DNA of 64,000 nucleotides from Rhizobium sp. BK399 (GCF_014194695.1 NZ_JACIAH010000002.1:1-64000); one strand, 5' to 3'; counted from the first letter of the stretch, positions 26,878 through 36,149 are shown. Translations and numbers: made by a program. The notes: generated by a model from the letters alone, not told the origin.

Positions 26878-27597
26878 ATGCAAACAATCGGACTGATCGG
26901 CGGAATGAGCTTCGAAAGCTCGGCGGTTTATTATCGCATGATCAATGAGATGGTGCGCGAGCGCCTCGGTGGACTGTCTTCGGCGGAGTTGTTGATGCAC
27001 TCCGTCAATTTCGACGAGATTGTTTCGATGCAGAAAGCCGGTGACTGGGACGCCGCCGCAAACCGGCTCGGCGACGTTGCCCTGCATCTGCAAATTGCCG
27101 GCGCGCGTTGCGTGCTGATCTGCACGAACACCATGCACCTGATCGCCGATCAGGTTGCCTCACGCATCTCCGTGCCGCTGATTCACATCATCGACGAGAC
27201 CGCTGAATCACTGAAGGCAGCCGGATGCAAGCGCCCGCTGCTGCTTGCGACCCGATACACAATGGAGCATGGCTTCTATGCCGATCGCATGAAGAGGCTC
27301 GGCGTCGACATCGTGGTTCCCGAAGCCGCCGACCGGACATCCGTTCACGACATCATCTTCAACGAGCTTTGCGCCGGCAAGGTGCTAGACAGCTCGCGTG
27401 AGAAACTGATGCAGATCATCGAACGGGAGCGTGCCAAGGGTGCAGATGGAATCATTCTCGGTTGCACGGAAATCTGCCTCATCCTCGACCCGAACCGGCT
27501 GCCGCTACCCGGCTTCGACACGACTGAGATCCATGCAAGGGCGGCTGTCGAGTTCGCGCTCGCTGACGAAACAGTTGACGAGACGGTCGCCGCCTAA
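26878..27597 (+). CDS. Aspartate/glutamate racemase family protein
   Basis: A 239-residue two-domain racemase. It begins with LIGGMSFESSAVYYR; the two catalytic cysteines are in CVLICTNTMH and IILGCTEICL. GGGGAG precedes the ATG at 26878, which is preferred to 26827. It probably interconverts L- and D-aspartate (or glutamate). Control by the divergent Lrp/AsnC protein is inferred from the shared operator. Confidence 0.88.
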   Translation: MQTIGLIGGMSFESSAVYYRMINEMVRERLGGLSSAELLMHSVNFDEIVSMQKAGDWDAAANRLGDVALHLQIAGARCVLICTNTMHLIADQVASRISVPLIHIIDETAESLKAAGCKRPLLLATRYTMEHGFYADRMKRLGVDIVVPEAADRTSVHDIIFNELCAGKVLDSSREKLMQIIERERAKGADGIILGCTEICLILDPNRLPLPGFDTTEIHARAAVEFALADETVDETVAA

Positions 27598-27608
27598 TGT
27601 GAATTTAA

Positions 27609-27621
27609 TTGACTCAGTCAA
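27609..27621. promoter_or_regulatory. Inverted repeat upstream of the MarR-GNAT gene
   Basis: TTGACT-C-AGTCAA is a perfect 13-bp palindrome 41 bases before the start at 27662. It could be the operator of the MarR-type protein, and its TTGACT resembles a -35 element. Confidence 0.4.
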
Positions 27622-27630
27622 ATAAAAGCA

Positions 27631-27661
27631 GGACAAAATCTCCTAATCGGAGGTTTTGTCC
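27631..27661 (+). promoter_or_regulatory. Hairpin burying the ribosome binding site of the MarR-GNAT gene
   Basis: The arms GGACAAAATCTCC (27631-27643) and GGAGGTTTTGTCC (27649-27661) pair over 13 bases (one G-U) around the loop TAATC. The Shine-Dalgarno GGAGG (27649-27653) is inside the right arm, and the last paired base touches the ATG at 27662. In RNA this would block ribosome entry; in DNA it could also be a long operator. No T-run follows, so it is not a normal terminator. Confidence 0.6.
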
Positions 27662-28579
27662 ATGGCTGATTCAGGTTTGATCGACGCTGCCCGCGACTTC
27701 AATCGCTTCTACACAAACTTCTTGGGGGTCTTGAACAAGGCCTATCTCGATACCGAGTTCACGCTGACTGACGCGCGTGTGCTCTTCGAGATCGGCTCCA
27801 GCAAGGGCGTCAGCGCCGTCGCGTTGGCGCGCGATCTGCATCTCGACCCCGCCTATCTCAGCCGCATCCTCAAGCGCTTTCGTGCCGCCGGACTGATTGA
27901 TACGGCGCCTGATCCCAGTGACCTTCGCAGCCAGATCATCACAGTCACCACCAAGGGACACGATCAGTTCGAGGAACTTGGCCGACGCTCCAACGCTCAG
28001 ATCGCAGAGCGTTTTGCAACGCTGGTCGATGGCGAACCCCAAAGCATCGTGACTGCAATGACGGCCATCCGTTCACTGCTGGATTCCGACGCGTCGCCAC
28101 CTCCGTTAATCGTCCGAGCGCATCAGCCTGGGGATATCGGCTGGATCGTTCAGAGCCAGGGAAAAGCCTATACCGAGGAGTACGGCTGGGACATGCGCTT
28201 CGAGGGTCTTGTCGCCGAGGTCGCCGGCAAGTTCCTGGCAAATTTCGATCCTTCAATGGAGTATTGTTGGATCGCAGAACGTGCAGGCATCAACGTCGGC
28301 TCTATCCTCGTCACCAACGGCGGCGACGGCATCGCCAAGCTTCGCTTGCTCTACGTGGACAAGGCGGCGCGCGGTCTCGGACTCGGCAAGATGCTGGTGG
28401 ACGAGTGCATTCGGTTCGCGAGGGCGAAGAAATACCGTCAGGTATCGCTCTGGACGAACGACGTTCTGCACGCGGCGCGCGGCATCTATGTGAAGGCGGG
28501 CTTTCGCCTTGTCTCCGAAGAGCGACACCGAATGTTTGGTCCGGAGGAGAATGGCCAAACCTGGGTTCTTGACCTCTGA
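27662..28579 (+). CDS. MarR-type regulator fused to a GNAT acetyltransferase
   Basis: A 305-residue fusion. Residues 1-145 are a MarR winged helix (ARVLFEIGSSKGVSAVALAR, LHLDPAYLSRILKRFRAAGL); residues 150-305 are a GNAT fold with acetyl-CoA motif RGLGLGKML and the LLYVDKAARG strand. The ATG at 27662 is preceded by GGAGG, though that site lies in a hairpin; a TTG at 27656 is in frame but unlikely. Such fusions occur across proteobacteria, and their targets are mostly unknown. Confidence 0.87.
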   Translation: MADSGLIDAARDFNRFYTNFLGVLNKAYLDTEFTLTDARVLFEIGSSKGVSAVALARDLHLDPAYLSRILKRFRAAGLIDTAPDPSDLRSQIITVTTKGHDQFEELGRRSNAQIAERFATLVDGEPQSIVTAMTAIRSLLDSDASPPPLIVRAHQPGDIGWIVQSQGKAYTEEYGWDMRFEGLVAEVAGKFLANFDPSMEYCWIAERAGINVGSILVTNGGDGIAKLRLLYVDKAARGLGLGKMLVDECIRFARAKKYRQVSLWTNDVLHAARGIYVKAGFRLVSEERHRMFGPEENGQTWVLDL

Positions 28580-28610
28580 TTTGCTGCGTCCCAAAAGTTT
28601 CGCTTGATTT

Positions 28611-28626
28611 GGAAACGATCATTTCC
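28611..28626. promoter_or_regulatory. Palindrome, likely TetR operator
   Basis: GGAAACGATCATTTCC has arms GGAAA/TTTCC around CGATCA, 14 bases before the TetR start at 28640. Position and form fit autorepression. Confidence 0.5.
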
Positions 28627-28639
28627 TAATTATTCCGCC

Positions 28640-29257
28640 ATGACCATGGCGACCTTCACTGAGACGACCCGGACACGCGGTAGACCACGCGAATTCGATC
28701 GCGACGCAGCGCTCGACAAAGCGCTGCAGGTCTTTTCCGAGCGCGGCTATCAGGCCGCGTCGATCAGTGAGCTTACCGAAGCCATGGGCCTTGCTTCAGG
28801 CAGCATCTACAAGGCTTTCAAGGACAAGCGCGGCGTGTTCCTCGCTGCTTTCGACCGATATCGGACCATTCGTCGCGCGTTGCTGGACGAACGCATGGCG
28901 AAAGCCGAAACCGGCCGCGACAAGATCCGCGAGGTCCTGACACACTACGCGCTCTCCTCGCACGGCGCCGCCGGTCTGCGTGGCTGCCTGGTCGTCGGCA
29001 GTGCGAACGATCTCGCCCTCTTCGACGAGAAGGCCGCCGAACATGTCGCTGCTGCCTTTGCCAGCAACGAGGCCCTGATCGCCGATCTCCTCCGACTCGG
29101 CCAAAGCGATGGCTCAATCTCAGGCGACATCGACATTGCCGCCACCGCCCGCTCGCTCCTTTGCTTGACCATGGGAATGCGCGTAGTGGGCAAAACGGGA
29201 CCCAGCGAAGACGAGATGGCCGCGGTCGCTGCAACTGCAATGAAACTTCTGGCGTGA
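28640..29257 (+). CDS. TetR family transcriptional regulator
   Basis: A 205-residue regulator with HTH (YQAASISELTEAMGLASGSI, YKAFKDKRGVF) and a C-terminal domain of the TetR_C_6-like type. It starts at one of two ATGs, 28640 or 28646; neither has a strong ribosome binding site. An MFS exporter starts 70 bases downstream on the same strand, so it likely represses itself and this exporter through the palindrome at 28611-28626. Confidence 0.85.
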   Translation: MTMATFTETTRTRGRPREFDRDAALDKALQVFSERGYQAASISELTEAMGLASGSIYKAFKDKRGVFLAAFDRYRTIRRALLDERMAKAETGRDKIREVLTHYALSSHGAAGLRGCLVVGSANDLALFDEKAAEHVAAAFASNEALIADLLRLGQSDGSISGDIDIAATARSLLCLTMGMRVVGKTGPSEDEMAAVAATAMKLLA

Positions 29258-29327
29258 AACGGGTTGAATAAGACCCGCTTCAGCGCGCAACCTTTTTTGA
29301 CATCCGATAGCCCCACCGGAGCCTACT

Positions 29328-30557
29328 ATGAGCCTTTCGACCAACACGCGAAAACCCGTCGCGCCACAGACGATCTCGCCGTTGATGACATTTCTTTTCG
29401 CCGCCGCGTGCGGACTTGTCGCGGCGAATCTCTATTATGGTCAGCCGCTCGCCGGCCCGATCAGCGCGTCTCTCGGCTTCACGCCAGCGGCAACAGGCCT
29501 GATCGTTACGCTGACCCAGATCGGTTACGGTCTGGGCCTCCTATTGATCGTTCCGCTCGGCGATCTTCTGGAAAACCGCAGGCTCGTGCTGACGCTTATT
29601 GCGGTCTCCGCCGTTGCCTTGGTGGGTGCAGGTCTGTCATCGACTCCCGCAATGTTTCTTTTGGCCTCATTGAGCATCGGTCTCGCCTCGGTTGCCGTCC
29701 AGGTACTCGTCCCCTTTGCTGCTCATATGGCGCCGGACGCAATCCGGGGGCGCGTCGTCGGTAACGTCATGAGCGGGCTACTCTGCGGCATCATGCTGGC
29801 ACGCCCGTTCGCCAGCTTCGTTGCGGAGGCGACGTCCTGGCACATGGTTTACTTCCTGACTGCCGCCGCCATGGTCGTGCTCGTCGTCATTCTAAGAGCC
29901 AAGCTTCCGGTCCGTGTCCCCCACACGCGACTGAGCTACGGCAAGCTGCTTGCTTCGATGGCAGACCTCGCCCTCCACTCCCGCGTTCTCCAGCGTCGCG
30001 CGCTTTATCAGGCGGGCATGTTCGGTGCCTTCAGTCTCTTCTGGACTACCACGCCGCTACTCCTTGCTGGCCCTCAATTTGGGCTGACGCAGAACGGTAT
30101 CGCACTATTCGCGCTCGCTGGCGCGGCTGGCGCTGTGGCCTCGCCGATCGCCGGACGGCTCGCCGACCGCGGGCTCACGAGAGCGGCTTCCACACTGGCG
30201 ATGCTGCTTGGAATGTCGGCGTTTCTCATCAGTCAATTCGCGACGGACAGCTCCCTAACGGCCCTGCTTTTGCTGACTGCGGCGGCTATCCTGCTCGATT
30301 TCGGAGTGACCACCAACCTTGTCTGTGGCCAGCGCGCCGTCTACGCGATCAGCGCCGAGCATCGCAGTCGCCTGAACGGCCTCTACATGGCGACGTTCTT
30401 TACCGGTGGCGCGATCGGATCGGCGGTGGGCGGCTGGGCTTACGCGACTGGCGGCTGGACGATGACTGCATGGATCGGTTTTTGCTTTCCAGCCCTCGCC
30501 TTCCTTCTCTTCCTTACGGAAGGCTTCGGCAGGCAGACAGTTTCAGACGTCGGCTGA
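29328..30557 (+). CDS. MFS transporter, drug-efflux type
   Basis: A 409-residue inner-membrane protein with about 12 helices, starting [20 protein letters not shown] and carrying the loop 2-3 motif [11 protein letters not shown]. Its nearest relatives are small-molecule efflux carriers. It follows a TetR regulator and overlaps the end of the convergent HxlR gene by 15 bases. Cargo unknown. Confidence 0.87.
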   Translation: MSLSTNTRKPVAPQTISPLMTFLFAAACGLVAANLYYGQPLAGPISASLGFTPAATGLIVTLTQIGYGLGLLLIVPLGDLLENRRLVLTLIAVSAVALVGAGLSSTPAMFLLASLSIGLASVAVQVLVPFAAHMAPDAIRGRVVGNVMSGLLCGIMLARPFASFVAEATSWHMVYFLTAAAMVVLVVILRAKLPVRVPHTRLSYGKLLASMADLALHSRVLQRRALYQAGMFGAFSLFWTTTPLLLAGPQFGLTQNGIALFALAGAAGAVASPIAGRLADRGLTRAASTLAMLLGMSAFLISQFATDSSLTALLLLTAAAILLDFGVTTNLVCGQRAVYAISAEHRSRLNGLYMATFFTGGAIGSAVGGWAYATGGWTMTAWIGFCFPALAFLLFLTEGFGRQTVSDVG

Positions 30558-30959
30558 ATCGAATCTGAGCCGGGCGGCGCGAACCAAATCATGGTTTTCT
30601 TCCGCCCAGTTCAGCAGTAGCGCCAGAGTGCCGTAGAGCGAGCGGCCAAGATCGGTCATGCGATACTCGACGCTCGGCGGCTTGGTCGGAAAAACCTCCC
30701 GCTCGATGTAACCGTCACGCTGCAGGTCTCTCAATGTCTGCGTCAGCATACGCTGCGAGATGTCTGGGATCATCCGCCGTAGCTCTCCAAATCGATACGG
30801 ACGCTTGGAGAGCGCCTCGAGCATCAGCGTCGACCACTTGCCGCCGATTTGCTGCATCATGTCCCGAACCGGGCAATTGTCGAAGTCGAGGTTGCTGAGG
30901 TCGACGTCGCGACGAACGCCGGAAGCCTTGTTCTTCAGGTTGAGGACGGCGCCGCTCAT
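30543..30959 (-). CDS. HxlR family transcriptional regulator (QorR/YtfH-like)
   Basis: A 138-residue winged-helix protein. The conserved cysteine of the family is in [20 protein letters not shown], followed by [20 protein letters not shown] and the wing. In relatives this Cys senses oxidants or electrophiles. It is divergent from a QorB-type quinone reductase, the same pair as ytfH-ytfG in Escherichia coli. A short inverted repeat GTCTC-N5-GAGAC lies between them at 31038-31052. Confidence 0.88.
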   Translation of the reverse strand: MSGAVLNLKNKASGVRRDVDLSNLDFDNCPVRDMMQQIGGKWSTLMLEALSKRPYRFGELRRMIPDISQRMLTQTLRDLQRDGYIEREVFPTKPPSVEYRMTDLGRSLYGTLALLLNWAEENHDLVRAARLRFDSADV

Positions 30960-31076
30960 GCATGGTTCCCTTTTGGTAACGTAGAGCGAAAAAACTGCCC
31001 TCTTTACAGCTCGCAGTCAATTCCTAATCTAGAGCTAGTCTCTTTTTGAGACCTTTATCGAACCTAGAGGAAAGAC

Positions 31077-31964
31077 ATGAGCGAGACCATTCTCATCACC
31101 GGTGCTGCCGGCCAGCTCGGCCAGCGGATCATTCACCATCTGCTCGAGACCGAAACGGTTCCTGCTGCAAACATCATCGCCGCAACGCGCGACACCGCCA
31201 AGCTCGGAGACCTTGCCGCCAAGGGTGTCGCCACCCGCAGGGCCGACTTCGACGACGCCGCCTCGCTCGAAGCTGCCTTCAAAGGCGTCGATCGGCTGCT
31301 GATCATCAGCACTGACGCGCTCGCCGTCCCCGGTCAACGCCTCAAGCAGCACAAGGCAGCGGTTGATGCAGCCGCCAAGGCAGGCGTAAAGCACATCGCC
31401 TACACGTCAATGCCATCGCCGGACAAATCGCTGGTAACCTTCGCGCCTGACCATCTCGGCACGGAGAACGCGATCAAGGCGACGGGCATCCCCTACACGA
31501 TCATTCGCAATGCCTGGTACATGGAGAACTATCTCCATGGGATGCCGCACAATCTCCACTCCGGCACTTGGTACACGGCCACCGGCGAAGGCAAGATTTC
31601 AAACATTTCTCGCGAAGACTGCGCGCGTGCGATCGCCGCATCTCTTGCCTCCAACACCAGCCAAAGCGCGACCTATACGCTGACTGGAACAGAATCCCTG
31701 GACGCTGACAAGATTGCCGCCGTCTTGGCCGATGCAGTCGGAAAACCATTGAAGGTCGTCAGCGTCACGGACGAGCAACTCGGCCAAGGCATGCGCGGCG
31801 CCGGACTGCCTGATTTCGTCGCCGACATGCTCGTCTCCGCCGATGCGAACATCCGCGCCGGCAACTTTGATCTCGTAACGGCTGACTATGAGAAGCTGAC
31901 CGGCGGGAAGCCCGAAATGCTCAAGGACTTCTTCGTCGCACACAAGACCGCGCTCATCGCTTGA
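31077..31964 (+). CDS. NAD(P)H:quinone oxidoreductase, QorB/NmrA-like SDR
   Basis: A 295-residue atypical short-chain dehydrogenase. The NADPH motif is TGAAGQLGQRII at residues 8-19; there is no Tyr-x3-Lys catalytic pair, as in QorB and NmrA-type proteins. It would reduce quinones or similar electrophiles. AGAGGAAAG precedes the ATG. The divergent HxlR gene is its probable regulator. Confidence 0.86.
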   Translation: MSETILITGAAGQLGQRIIHHLLETETVPAANIIAATRDTAKLGDLAAKGVATRRADFDDAASLEAAFKGVDRLLIISTDALAVPGQRLKQHKAAVDAAAKAGVKHIAYTSMPSPDKSLVTFAPDHLGTENAIKATGIPYTIIRNAWYMENYLHGMPHNLHSGTWYTATGEGKISNISREDCARAIAASLASNTSQSATYTLTGTESLDADKIAAVLADAVGKPLKVVSVTDEQLGQGMRGAGLPDFVADMLVSADANIRAGNFDLVTADYEKLTGGKPEMLKDFFVAHKTALIA

Positions 31965-32021
31965 GCCAGTCGACAAGGCCCGCTTTTGCACCGCGGAGCG
32001 GGCTTTCGCCCAATTCCCAGT

Positions 32022-32774
32022 CTAGATCTTCTGGCCGCACGCCCGGCAGAACCGCCGCACCGTTTCCGCCATGCCGAACTCAAGCGCATCTGCCGTCAAT
32101 CCGTGGCCAATGGATACCTCGGCCAGCTTCGGAATTCGCTTTACCAGCGGCGGCAGATTCGCCACCGTCAAATCGTGCCCGGCATTGACGCCCAAGCCGA
32201 TCGCCAATGCGGCGTCCGCAGTCTTGCCCAGTGCCTCGAGGATTGGTCCGGCCCGCTCCGGTGCGTCGAAACACCCGCCATAGGGACCCGTATAAAGCTC
32301 GATTCGGTCGGCGCCTACGACCTTGGCAACCCCAACAGCCTCGGCATCACCGTCGCCGTCGGCAAACAGCGATACACGCGTTCCCATCTTCTTGAGCCGC
32401 CCGATCACGTCAGCCAAGAAGTCCCGATGCTTGCGGAAATCCCAGCCATGATCCGACGTCGCTTGCGTCGGATCATCAGGAACCAGCGTCACCTGCTCCG
32501 GCGCAACGCTGGCGCAGAGCTCCAGAAATTCGTCAGTCGGGTAACCTTCGATATTGAACTCGGCATCCGGAAACTCATCGTCGATCAAGTTGCGGATAAC
32601 CGGCAGGTCGGAGAAGCGGATGTGCCGCTGGTCGGGGCGCGGATGCACGGTCAAACCGCTTGCGCCGGATTGCAGCGCGATCCGCCCGAGTCCTTCTATG
32701 CTTGGCCACGGTAGATCGCGGCGGTTTCGGAGCATCGCGACGGCATTGAGATTGACGGAAAGCGTAGTCGGCAT
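32022..32774 (-). CDS. pdxJ: Pyridoxine 5'-phosphate synthase
   Basis: A 250-residue TIM-barrel enzyme that joins 3-amino-2-oxopropyl phosphate with 1-deoxyxylulose 5-phosphate, the last ring-forming step of vitamin B6 synthesis. Family segments: [35 protein letters not shown] with the catalytic His, [14 protein letters not shown], and [12 protein letters not shown] took the ATG at 32774 rather than a TTG at 32801. It stands alone, convergent with the qorB-like gene. Confidence 0.93.
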   Translation of the reverse strand: MPTTLSVNLNAVAMLRNRRDLPWPSIEGLGRIALQSGASGLTVHPRPDQRHIRFSDLPVIRNLIDDEFPDAEFNIEGYPTDEFLELCASVAPEQVTLVPDDPTQATSDHGWDFRKHRDFLADVIGRLKKMGTRVSLFADGDGDAEAVGVAKVVGADRIELYTGPYGGCFDAPERAGPILEALGKTADAALAIGLGVNAGHDLTVANLPPLVKRIPKLAEVSIGHGLTADALEFGMAETVRRFCRACGQKI

Positions 32775-33194
32775 AGCGGGTTCCACTGAAACGAAGGACA
32801 AGTGTTTCTAAGCCAATGAGTCGTCAGGGACCAACGAGATTCGTACATGAATGCATGCAAATCCGTGATGGCGCGAGCGTTTCGTCCGTTAGCGGAACGG
32901 CTGCAAGTAGATTTGGTTCGGCCTTCGCGCATTAAACGGCCAAATGTTTCGCCAGGGCCCCTTTCGCCGCGAATCAACGTCGCTTCGTGAAGCTTTCAAG
33001 GCGGATTGCCCTGTAAATTAAAAGTCACTAATTTTGATACTAACAAAATACGTCAATCACGGGTAACGTAAGCTTGCGATATCGAAGAAGACACCGCCAA
33101 GTCCTTCGATAACTGGACAGGAACGCTAAGAGGAAACCCCACTCAACCGCACCCTTTGCAATGCAGTCGCATAATGAACACAACGGGAGGGACC
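32775..33194. other. Intergenic gap between pdxJ and the MerR-LuxR gene
   Basis: No coding frame convinces here. The one signal is GGAAC-N16-GGTT on the plus strand at 32894-32918, an EcfG-like promoter, but no start codon follows closely; it could drive a long leader for the gene at 33195 or a small RNA. An AT-rich stretch lies near 33015-33060. Confidence 0.35.
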
Positions 33195-33881
33195 ATGGCA
33201 GAAGGTTACAATCAAGGGTTCACCTCAGACCACGTGACGCAAACTCGCCCGAGGCACCGTTTCCTCCCTTCAGCGGCATTGCCCGCCGACCTGCCCCGCG
33301 GAAGAGTGCCTATAGCCGATATGGCCAATGCCTTCGGCGTTACCCATCGCACCCTGCACTTCTACGAGGAGAAAGGCCTGATCTCCGCCGGCCGAATCGG
33401 CCTGATGCGCGTCTACGAGCCGGGCGACGTCAGGCGCATGGCGGTCATCAACGCTTGCCGCGAGGCCGGAATGGCCGTTGCGGTGATACAAGACCTGATG
33501 AATGACCTGATTGAGGCTGAGACGCAGGAAGCTGCGGAAACCTTGTTTCGCGACGCGCTTAACACCCGCAAGCGCGAACTCAGCGCTGAAATGTCCACGC
33601 TACACCGGCAGATGCAGCAGGTGAGTAACCTGCTCGAGCGCGAGACAAGCGATGATCAGCCGCTGAACGACAACCAGGGTGGATCGGCACTCACGGATCA
33701 GGAGTCGCGATGCCTGGCTCTGATGGCGGCAGGTCTTTCAACGCAGCGCATTGCACGCACCCTCGACCTTCGGAACGAGGAAGCACACTCTCTGGAAACC
33801 GGCATCATTCAAAAGTTCCGCGCCAACAACCGTTTCCAGGCGATAGCCAAGGCCGTCATGTTGGGTGTAGTCCAGATCTGA
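33195..33881 (+). CDS. MerR-LuxR chimeric transcriptional regulator
   Basis: A 228-residue protein with two DNA-binding domains. Residues 38-105 are MerR-like (IADMANAFGVTHRTLHFYEE, then MRVYEPGDVRRM); residues 110-150 can form a coiled coil; residues 165-226 are LuxR/GerE-like (ALTDQESRCLALMAAGLSTQ ... NRFQAIAKAVMLG). In the LuxR recognition helix the usual T-V is replaced (NEEAHSLETGIIQKF), so its DNA contact may be altered. GGGAGG before 33195 fixes the start. No effector domain or metal-binding cysteines are seen. Targets unknown. Confidence 0.85.
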   Translation: MAEGYNQGFTSDHVTQTRPRHRFLPSAALPADLPRGRVPIADMANAFGVTHRTLHFYEEKGLISAGRIGLMRVYEPGDVRRMAVINACREAGMAVAVIQDLMNDLIEAETQEAAETLFRDALNTRKRELSAEMSTLHRQMQQVSNLLERETSDDQPLNDNQGGSALTDQESRCLALMAAGLSTQRIARTLDLRNEEAHSLETGIIQKFRANNRFQAIAKAVMLGVVQI

Positions 33882-33894
33882 CCGGGAGAAGCAC

Positions 33895-35022
33895 CTAGCG
33901 CACGATCGTCAACGTTTCGGCCGCGCGCGTGATGGCGGTGTAGAGCCAGCGTTCGCGGGTATCACGGAAGGCCCAGCTTTCATCGAACAGCACGACATTG
34001 TTCCACTGCGAGCCCTGTGCCTTGTGGACCGTTAGCGCATAGCCGTAGTCGAACTCGTCGTAGCGCTTGCGCGTGTTCCAGGGAATCTCGCCCTCGCCAT
34101 CCTCGAACGCCTGCTTCAGCAGCTTGATCTTGGCCGCGCCGCGATCCATGTCATCGTCCTCTGGGCGGATCAGCAGGTTGATCCCCGGCTTCGTCGTCTC
34201 CTTGGACGACGTCATCACCTGCCAGAGCGAGCCGTTGAGCAGCCCTTTTGCCGGATCGTTGCGCAGGCAAACGAGCTTGTCGCCCGTTTGCGGATACTCG
34301 GTCGTGAAGCCCTTCAGCTCGCGAAGACGCTGATTGTATCTGCGCCGCGTCCGATTGGTTCCGACGAGAACCTGATCAGCATCCAACACCAGAGACTGGT
34401 TCACCTCGCCTTTCGAGATAACCTGCGCTGTCCCGTAGTCGCCATAGCCGACTTCGTTGCCTTCTCGCACCTGCATCGCGAGCTGGATAATCGGATTGTC
34501 GCGAGCCTGGCGGTGAATATCCGTCAGCAGATAGTCCGGCTCCTGATTGGTGAAGAAGCCGCCGCCAGAAACCGGAGGAAGCTGACCTGGATCGCCGAGC
34601 ACCAGGATCGGGGTTCCGAAGCTCATCAAGTCCCGGCCGAGGGCCTCATCCACCATCGAACACTCGTCGACCACAATAAGGGCGGCTTTGGCAACCGGGC
34701 TCTGCCGGTTGATGGAAAACATCGGGGCGATGGAGGTCTTGCCTGTCTCTTCGTCCTCGACAGCCTCTTCGCCCCGCGGGCGATAGATCAGCGAGTGGAT
34801 CGTCTTTGCGTTGCTGGCGCCGCGCGACCGCAAGACCTGGGCCGCCTTACCGGTAAAGGCGGCAAACAGCACGTCACCGTCCACATGCTCCGCGAAATGG
34901 CGCGCAAGCGTCGTCTTACCCGTGCCGGCATAACCGAACAGGCGGAAAAGCGGAGACCGCCCCTCCTTCAGCCATGTGGAAACGGCCTTGAGGGCTTCGT
35001 CTTGTTGCGGAGCAAATTGCAT
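33895..35022 (-). CDS. RecD-like/Dda-type ATP-dependent DNA helicase
   Basis: A 375-residue superfamily 1B helicase: Walker A GYAGTGKTTLA near residue 30, Walker B LIVVDECSMVD, motif III LVLGDPGQLPP, and C-terminal TVHKAQGSQW and YTAITRA. The short length matches phage Dda-like enzymes rather than full RecD. I set the start at 35022 (MQFAPQQDEAL, the usual N-terminus); the frame stays open to 35370 but overlaps a real gene. The stop is 14 bases from that of the convergent MerR-LuxR gene. Confidence 0.87.
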   Translation of the reverse strand: MQFAPQQDEALKAVSTWLKEGRSPLFRLFGYAGTGKTTLARHFAEHVDGDVLFAAFTGKAAQVLRSRGASNAKTIHSLIYRPRGEEAVEDEETGKTSIAPMFSINRQSPVAKAALIVVDECSMVDEALGRDLMSFGTPILVLGDPGQLPPVSGGGFFTNQEPDYLLTDIHRQARDNPIIQLAMQVREGNEVGYGDYGTAQVISKGEVNQSLVLDADQVLVGTNRTRRRYNQRLRELKGFTTEYPQTGDKLVCLRNDPAKGLLNGSLWQVMTSSKETTKPGINLLIRPEDDDMDRGAAKIKLLKQAFEDGEGEIPWNTRKRYDEFDYGYALTVHKAQGSQWNNVVLFDESWAFRDTRERWLYTAITRAAETLTIVR

Positions 35023-35166
35023 CGTGGATCGACTTGGCAGGATTCGCCCGACATAGGCAACCCTGAAAATCCGGGCGCACGACTCTATGGGAGTTCGGTG
35101 TCTCGGCACGCTTCCCAGTCTTCCGACGCCGCCGCAAAAATAAGGGCGCCACGGACAGGCGATAGG

Positions 35167-35194
35167 GGAATAAAACCGGGACCGATGGTGTCTC
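35167..35194 (+). promoter_or_regulatory. Candidate ECF-sigma target promoter
   Basis: GGAATAAAA (35167-35175) and GTCTC (35090+100, i.e. 35190-35194) are 18 bases apart counted from GGAAT, 49 bases before the start of the operon at 35243. The layout suits an ECF-type promoter read by the sigma factor encoded in the same operon. It is a pattern call only. Confidence 0.4.
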
Positions 35195-35242
35195 ATGTCA
35201 GGCAAGGCAATCAAGCCTGCCCAAGATGTGAGGAGAGAGCCC

Positions 35243-35623
35243 ATGAAATCCGCAAAGATGCTAGTTGCATTTGCCGTCGCTTCCGCTGCCGCAACGGCTG
35301 CCTTTGCCGCCCCGCCCGTCGAGACCGTCGACACCGCCAAGGGCAAGGTCCTGGCCGGCGAAAAAGGCATGACCCTTTACACCTTCAAGAAAGACCATAA
35401 AGGCATGTCGAATTGCTATGAGGATTGCGCCAAGAACTGGCCGCCACTCATGGCCGCTAGCGGTGCGAAGCCGGAAGGTGCATATTCGATCGTCGAACGG
35501 AAGGACGGCACCAAGCAGTGGGCGAAAGACGGCATGCCGCTGTATTATTGGGTCAAAGACAAGAAGATGGGCGATATCACCGGTGACGGCGTCGGCGGCA
35601 ACTGGGATCTCGTCAAGCCGTGA
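35243..35623 (+). CDS. Secreted COG4315-type repeat protein
   Basis: A 126-residue exported protein with signal peptide MKSAKMLVAFAVASAAATAA and two copies of the short COG4315 pattern: GMTLYTFKKD with the following C-x-D-C segment (SNCYEDCAKNWPPL), and GMPLYYWVKDKKMGDITGDG. Members are small periplasmic proteins or lipoproteins of unknown function, often next to ECF sigma genes. GAGGAGAG precedes the ATG at 35243. It is the first gene of the sigma/anti-sigma operon. Confidence 0.83.
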   Translation: MKSAKMLVAFAVASAAATAAFAAPPVETVDTAKGKVLAGEKGMTLYTFKKDHKGMSNCYEDCAKNWPPLMAASGAKPEGAYSIVERKDGTKQWAKDGMPLYYWVKDKKMGDITGDGVGGNWDLVKP

Positions 35624-35633
35624 GCGAACGGAC

Positions 35634-36149
35634 TTGAAGACACCGGGTCATGATACGTTCGAGGGCCAAATCCTGGCCCTCCTTCCCTCGCTGAGGCGCT
35701 ACTCCCGTAGCCTCACTCGCTCCGATGCGGATGGCGAGGATTTGCTGCAGGATTGCGTCGAGAAGGTGCTCACCCGTCGCGGACAATGGCGCGGGTTGAA
35801 CCTGCGCGGCTGGGTCCTGACGATCATGACGAACCTCTATCGCAACAGTCGGCGCCAGACCGGCCGCGCCCCGTTCGTGGAACTCGATAGCGCCGAAGAG
35901 ATCGTGTCGGTGGATCCGGCTCCCGATCCGCTCGAACGTTCGCGGCTGGAGGACGCGCTGAACAGTCTTTCGGAAGAAAACCGCTCGGTGCTGATGCTGG
36001 TCGTCATCGAAGGCTATACCTACCAAGAGGTTGCGATCGCGCTCGACATCCCCATCGGTACCGTCATGTCGCGCCTGTCGCGCGCACGCCAGCGCATAGG
36101 AGAGCGGATGAAGGCCGACAATGTCATTACGCTTCGGAGACCGAAATGA
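35634..36149 (+). CDS. ECF-family RNA polymerase sigma factor
   Basis: A 171-residue sigma70-type factor: region 2 (LPSLRRYSRSLTRSDADGED, LLQDCVEKVL) and region 4 (LSEENRSVLMLVVIEGYTYQ, EVAIALDIPIGTVMSRLSRA). I took the TTG at 35634, 11 bases after the previous stop; no ATG fits the family N-terminus, so the start is uncertain. Its stop overlaps the anti-sigma start as ATGA. It probably directs transcription of its own operon in response to an envelope signal. Confidence 0.87.
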   Translation: MKTPGHDTFEGQILALLPSLRRYSRSLTRSDADGEDLLQDCVEKVLTRRGQWRGLNLRGWVLTIMTNLYRNSRRQTGRAPFVELDSAEEIVSVDPAPDPLERSRLEDALNSLSEENRSVLMLVVIEGYTYQEVAIALDIPIGTVMSRLSRARQRIGERMKADNVITLRRPK

